From positions 29,689,430-29,753,429 of the forward strand of contig CM057129.1 in NCBI GenBank assembly GCA_029964075.1: a stretch of DNA of 64,000 nt. Reading direction: 5' to 3'. The position numbers were made by a program, and so were the translations under genes. Origin of the DNA: Patiria pectinifera. Taxonomy: Eukaryota; Echinodermata; Asteroidea; Valvatida; Asterinidae. The notes below the pieces were generated by a model. That model had not been told where the DNA came from and did no database searches. It was given only the letters and a program-made list of their open reading frames with translations. Positions 58,835 to 64,000 of this stretch are shown in pieces; the first letter of the stretch is position 1; the number at the start of each line of letters is the position of its first letter.

Positions 58835-60889
58835 GTATGCTAAATGACACTCAAACATGTCAAAAGAGACATTCTGATATTTCTTGATACAGTTGAGTTG
58901 GCAATGACACCTTCTTGAATATTAGTAGGTTTACTTTTGTAGAAAGAGGGCAGGGCTTTGATTTATGAGGGGTAAAAAAAGACGATGACAAACAGAAACT
59001 ATTTAAAAAAGCAAGATGGCAAACTGCAAAAAAAGGTAGAAAAGTCACATTTTCTTTGAAAGTGCTTTCAGAATTAAAACTAACATGAGTTTATCTGAAG
59101 AAAAAAGACTACTTTAGCTAGCTTGAGTAACTCCAGCTCTAATGCCTATCGCCAATCGCATTACTTTAGCCTGCAAAAGTCACTTTGGCACTGGACAGTC
59201 ATCTGCAAAGTCAATTTTGAACAGAACTCGTAAAAATAGAGGTGTCCTAAAGATAAGGATTACCCAAACATCATTCAGGCTGCTTTCAGCTCAACAACTA
59301 GGCCTACTCCACGAATTCAAGTGGCATTGGTTAAAAAGTTTACCTTGAGTGATGGAGATACCACCAAATAATTTTCAAAATTTAAGCTCTTTCTATTTTG
59401 ATTTTATGACGTCAACAGTACCGATGTTACTTTTCTTAGTTCCGGATTGGTTCAATCAGTTCCGAATCGATCCAAACTGCTTCGCGAAAAAAAGAAAAAA
59501 AAAAGTGAGAAAATAAAAAAAAAATTCAGCCAGAACCAACCAAATGAAGCATATTTTACTGATAAATTAATATTTCATTTTCCAAAAATAGTTCACTCAA
59601 GAGAATTCCAACAAATTTTATAAAGAGAAAAAACGTAAATGATTTTGAAACTGTTGTGTGCAGCACAAAAGCTCGAACTCTCGCACGGACCGAAAATCTT
59701 TGACCCAGCACAGAATACATCACACAAATTCGATTAACGCGCGTGAAGTTGGGTCGTAAGTGCACGCGCTACCCGGAACTAGGCAAAAGCATACGGTCAT
59801 TCGTTGGCGAATTTTCAAAAATTAGAGACTTTACAACTTATTTTGATTCAACAAGTATTTGATGGAAGAGTTTATATGACCGTAGTGTTTGAACAAAATA
59901 TTCAAAATCACACGGTACAAGTGATGTACTGGGGAGAAAATTTGTTATCGATTCGCAGCTCCCACGATTTTCTACAAACCGTCCAAACATGTCAAAGTGC
60001 GAGTCGGAAATCTGGATAAAATTCCTCTTCTAAAGATTTTATCGGAAAGATCTGTGTATCAAGGAGCTTACATTTTCCTTTTTAAAATGCACTTGGTCAG
60101 AAAAAAATGTATTGAAGCTATCCAGAACTAGGAAAAATCCGGAACTAGGAAAGCGACTTCACTAGGTCTACTATGGAGAGTCAAGAACATTTTCTAAGTA
60201 TTCCCTATTCCGAGTAACTTGTCTGGGCCTCAACTTATCGCCTTTTTAACATTCGAAAATGGGAAAGAGTACCGTACAAGTACATCACATTTTTTCAATC
60301 AATTTCCAAGTGCCAAAAAGTTACTTTCTATGGTTCTTTCATCTATTTTCCCTCCTCAACTCTCACTCTAGGAGCAACTATAGCAGCCATATGCCTGCGA
60401 AGGGCAATTCTAAATGTTACGCAACACTTTATTTTGAATGAAACTACATGTACACAGACATGTTCACATTAGCGCGGGAAATCTTTGAAAATTAATTTCT
60501 CCTGTTTGGAAGACCGTATCTGCATGCAACTTTTAGGATTTATTTCCCCTATAATGATCCAAGCATGTGCTAAGTAAACAATTGCATAAAAGCCTCCTTC
60601 ACGAGTTGTTATTTAACAATTATCACCCTATTTGCCGGCTTCCATTGAGCAGAGACGGACCGAAGGCGGAGTTTGGAAAATGGCAACAATTAAAAAATAC
60701 ATCAAAATTTTAAACATTGACTATTCTGAATGGCCTATAGTCTTAGGCAAAACCCTATTTGTATAAAAAACAAGTGAATATCATGAGTCGTGATTACATG
60801 TAAATATAATAATCTGCACCTGGATGTTATTATTTTTTACCTTGTGATTAAGATTCAAGTGCACACCCGCCACATCAGTTTAAAAAACG
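58835..60889. other. Upstream of the FKBP8-like gene; no gene recognised
   Basis: Contains the dispersed repeat at 59772-59980 with AGTTCCGGAT at about 59439 and ATCCGGAACTAGG near 60137 in opposite orientation. The promoter was not identified. A possible 5' UTR acceptor CCACATCAG lies near 60870-60878. Confidence 0.45.
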
Positions 60890-61385
60890 ATGGATGCTGA
60901 AGATATCAAGCCCATTGTAGAAGCAGGGGACCACGGCTATGCAGCAAACGAAGCAAGGAAAGGTGCCGTCATCAACAACGTTCAACAGGATGCTCACACC
61001 AATGCATGCAATGGCTCGGTGGATCACAACATGGAAATGGAAGACGAGGATGATGACAGTGATACATGTATGCCAGAGCTGATTGACTCCCACCCAAGTA
61101 TGACAACCACAGACAGTCCTCCCATCACAAATGGTGACACAACCCGAAAAGAAGAGGGCGCAACTACTGAAACTAAAGACAGTGATGAGCCCCCTGAATG
61201 GATGGACGTTATCGGAAATGGACAGCTCATGAAGAAAATCTTGAATGAGGGCCAGGGAGCAGCCACACGACCCCAGAGGGGGGAATTGGTGACTTTAAAA
61301 AGTAAAGGATTGTTGGAAGATGGGACGGAGGTGGATTGTCATGAGAAGGTCAGCTTTGTACTTGGGGAAGGAGATGTCGTTAGTG
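60890..61385 (+). CDS. FKBP8: FKBP8-like exon 1 (coding)
   Basis: ATG GAT GCT at 60890, 165 codons plus one base. Donor GTGAGA after 61385; the open frame beyond it is intron. Confidence 0.85.
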
Positions 61386-62337
61386 GTGAGAGAGTCTGTT
61401 ACAATTCTACTGTAACTGAAGGTCTTTTTCATTGAGGCTTTAAGCACAGAATTCTGCTAAGCACAGGAGATTTTGGACTAGCAAAAACAGATTACCAGCC
61501 AAAATGCCATGTCATGTTCATGTATAATGCTGTTAAATGGTACTCGGCTAATTTTTGCTTAACACAAAAATTTGCTAAGCAGTCTTTTCTACTAAGCAGC
61601 TCCATGAAATTGACCCCACATTATCCAAGACCAATTACAGTAAAGAGTGGCTCTTGACCCTAATGGCATGCCAGCTGAATTTTCAGGGTATCCCTCATGA
61701 AGCAATTGTTAGTTGACACACTGCTGAATGGACCCCTTAATTATAAGGAGGACGAGCCAGTATATTTTTGACTTGAATGTCAAAACAAATACATGTACAT
61801 TGTTTTAATTCCATCTACATGTAAATAGGAGCGTCAACTCGTAATGACAACTTAATTTGGGACCTTTCCAACAGAAATGATTTAGTTTGACCAGCGGCAC
61901 CAGCCCAACTATTGTCCTGCACTTGGCATAGTTTTCAGGGCATAAATCATTGAAAAAAACATAAATTTGCCTTTAATGTATGTTGTAAATTACAACATGA
62001 GTCACTTATGGTACAATTTCATGTATTTTCCCTGGCACTTCACAAATGTGCATGTGTGACTGACGTGTATATAGCATATTTTGTACGCACGCCTTAAGCA
62101 CAGAGAATCAACTTTCTAGTTAGGCCAGCCTAACTGAGACACTTAATTTGGGACTGTAAGTCAATGGTATACATTAGTTTGGGCAGAACAAAGACACTCA
62201 ATGTCCCTTAATTTGACTTGATTGTTGTAACATCTCTGTTTGTTTTCAGCCTGGGATCTCTGTTTATCACTGATGGACCTCGGTGAAGTTTCCATCATCA
62301 AAACCAGTCCACGTTTTGCATATGGGATATTGGGAAG
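60890..62337 (+). CDS. FKBP8: FKBP8/FKBP38-like peptidyl-prolyl isomerase, first two coding exons (partial)
   Basis: FKBP8 is a tail-anchored mitochondrial/ER immunophilin that binds Bcl-2 and Hsp90. Exons 60890-61385 and 62250-62337 are visible; the remaining FKBP domain, TPR repeats and membrane tail must lie beyond the window. Residues 1-100 are acidic and low complexity (EMEDEDDDSD). Then PPEWMDVIGNGQLMKKIL aligns with the start of the FKBP fold, followed by GELVTLKSKGLLEDGTEVD, VSFVLGEGDVVSAWDLCLSL and MDLGEVSIIKTSPRFAYGIL. The pattern LGxGDVVxAxDLxxxLMDxGE is FKBP8-specific in my memory. Other large FKBPs are less likely. Confidence 0.85.
62250..62337 (+). CDS. FKBP8: FKBP8-like exon 2
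   Basis: Acceptor TTTGTTTTCAG, donor GTAGGT. 88 nt that complete an Ala codon and end two bases into a probable Arg codon. Confidence 0.85.
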
Positions 62338-63171
62338 GTAGGTTTTTCCATATTGGTTTTACCACTACAATACAATGACTAAGGTATTAAGAGAGATCTA
62401 TACAGAAAGCAATTGGTTAAAGAAAAACTGTGTCCTAGAATGAGCCCAATTGGGCTACAAAACGCACTTGGAACAAAATGCTGTTAATCGTAAAGAACAT
62501 TTAAAAGTAGCATATAAACAACCTCAAAACTATATCCTTTAAAAACTGGGCATTTTTGCTTTATTCTTGTGTTATGGTTATGCTTGTGAGGACTATTTTC
62601 GGGGTCCACTTTTGCGACCCCAAGAAGCCGTGCTGTTCACGCTACATGTAGCTGTGATTCTAGCCATAAAGTGTTGGTGTTTTGCAGATACATTTGTAAG
62701 AAACCACATTTGTGCATTGGTGCTGTGTGTAATTTTATTTAACATACCGGTACACAACATGTATCGTACATTGACTGAAACGACAGGAAAAAAGGTATGC
62801 GTACTCCGTCGTGTCCGATGTAAACAACTAGGTTTTCTTTTCATCTTTGCTACAGAACGGTAAGACATTTCCTTTCAACCGGATGTTTGAAATAGGATAA
62901 GTAAACAATCCAAAACATGAAAATTTCGTGGGTTTCAGGATGCAGTGCCCCTTTAAAGTCAGTCAGGGACCAATTTTATGGTGCCATTGATAAGCAGGAA
63001 ATTTCATATAGCAAGTTTAACCCCTTAACAAGTTTTGCCCTCTCAATGCCTTTCTCCATGCAACACAAAGAGCGCCTAGGAACCATAACAACTACAGCAA
63101 TACTGGTTTAAAAGCCTACATGTACACTGTAAATCAAATGGTAAGTGACCAAAATCAGCTCTAAACATACA

Positions 63172-64000
63172 TGTACATGTATTAAAACTTCTCCAAAGAA
63201 GATGAGGAGGGCTATCTTGAATTCAATTCTTTGCCGGATGGGAAGCCAGTGAAGTTGGTTAAGCAGCATGGTTTTGTAGTCATTGAAGTTTATCCAGACC
63301 TGACTCAGCAATACCATATACATGTAGTAGAGAGTTACCATAATCCAGACGGGACAGAACTAATGTACGGATGACGTGGTGACACGTTTCAAAATCCAGG
63401 AACCGGCAAATTTGTGAGATGTTGGGAAGTTGAAATTGGATATTGCGGTTGAGGTTGAGAACATGAGTTGACATTGACATGGTTGAATCAAAATGAACTC
63501 CAAGATTACGGACGGATTGCGATGGCGTGATGATATTGTCCCCTATTTTCAGAGTAATGGGAAGTAATTTGCAGAGTGTGTGTGTCGAGGCCGCTACCAG
63601 AAATTCAGTCTTTGAATCGTTCAGTTTGAGCATGTTTTGTGTCATCCATACCTTCAAATCTTGAATGCAGGTTGACAGTCTAGTTAGAGCAGATTTGAAC
63701 GTTTCTGGATCCTTGGGGTTGAAGCTGCAGTAGATTGATGAGTATCGTCCACATGGAAACTAATAAAGACCATGCTCACGAATGATGTTTCCAATCGGCT
63801 TTATATAGGTGGTGAATGCCAATGGACCTAATACCGAGCCTTGTGGTACCCCATAGTCCAGTGGTTTTGGATGCGAAAACGTGCCGTCAATACACACGCT
63901 ACACAATCTGTTCCTAAGATAACTTCGGAACCAAGATAGTGCCTTTCCCATCAGGCTAATGGAATTACTGAGCATCCGTAGAAGGATCTGGTGGTCCACA
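63172..64000 (-). mobile_element. Broken LINE (CR1/L2-type) reverse transcriptase, 3' part
   Basis: Read on the minus strand from the window edge: GVPQGSVLGPLAFTTYIKPI, then an HVDDT motif in place of YADD after a frame change, WMTQNMLKLNDSKTEFLV, LSRLDYGNSLL and, in a third frame, LHWLPIRQRIEFKIALL. At least two frameshifts and an apparent gap before LHWLP show it is inactive. It runs off the window at its 5' side and lies antisense in the FKBP8-like intron. Confidence 0.88.

Noticed and set aside
62830-62870. Possible tiny FKBP8 exon between CTACAG and GTAAGA
   Set aside because: Would be only four bases and does not continue the FKBP reading.

Overview
This is eukaryotic nuclear DNA from an animal. 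Genes are split by GT-AG introns, long AT-rich stretches separate them, and there is a dense load of small inverted-repeat transposons, minisatellites and TACATGTACATG-type microsatellite. The gene set (SLC27A fatty-acid transporter, Ly6-type GPI protein, RPS17, JTB, FKBP8-like) and the repeat style suggest a marine invertebrate. I lean to a deuterostome such as an echinoderm or hemichordate, but this is an impression, not a proof.

Layout. (1) 482-15196, plus strand: a complete nine-exon very-long-chain acyl-CoA synthetase/fatty acid transport protein gene. The spliced product is 635 aa and every junction is in phase. Its introns hold a 2.4 kb inverted-repeat element, a 1.4 kb inverted-repeat element and several minor repeats. 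(2) 15.2-26.7 kb: no gene recognised. The stretch carries inverted CGTACG minisatellites, a small transposon with a 9-bp target duplication, a perfect 34-bp palindrome and a family of AAGGCC-ended elements. (3) 26767-30707, plus: a three-exon secreted/GPI-anchored Ly6/uPAR-domain protein of 142 aa with a long 3' UTR. (4) 32.8-43 kb: no gene recognised. It holds a run of foldback transposons, one of them nested inside another. (5) 43130-45853, plus: ribosomal protein S17, with the ATG-only first exon not located. (6) 53185-48043, minus: JTB (jumping translocation breakpoint protein), four exons, tail-to-tail with RPS17. (7) 53.2-60.9 kb: no gene recognised, several foldback elements and hairpins. 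(8) 60890 onward, plus: the first two exons of an FKBP8/FKBP38-like gene that runs off the window. Its second intron, as far as visible, contains a broken antisense LINE reverse transcriptase at the window edge.

The five host genes are unrelated housekeeping or membrane functions: lipid activation, surface protein, translation, a small membrane protein and mitochondrial chaperone/apoptosis control. There is no operon logic. The most unusual content is the mobile DNA: foldback elements with readable target-site duplications (8, 9, 9, 9 and 5 bp), an element-within-element insertion whose empty site is preserved in the opposite arm, and minisatellites that recur in inverted orientation. Exon positions were read by eye from splice sites, reading-phase continuity and remembered family motifs; no alignment was run.
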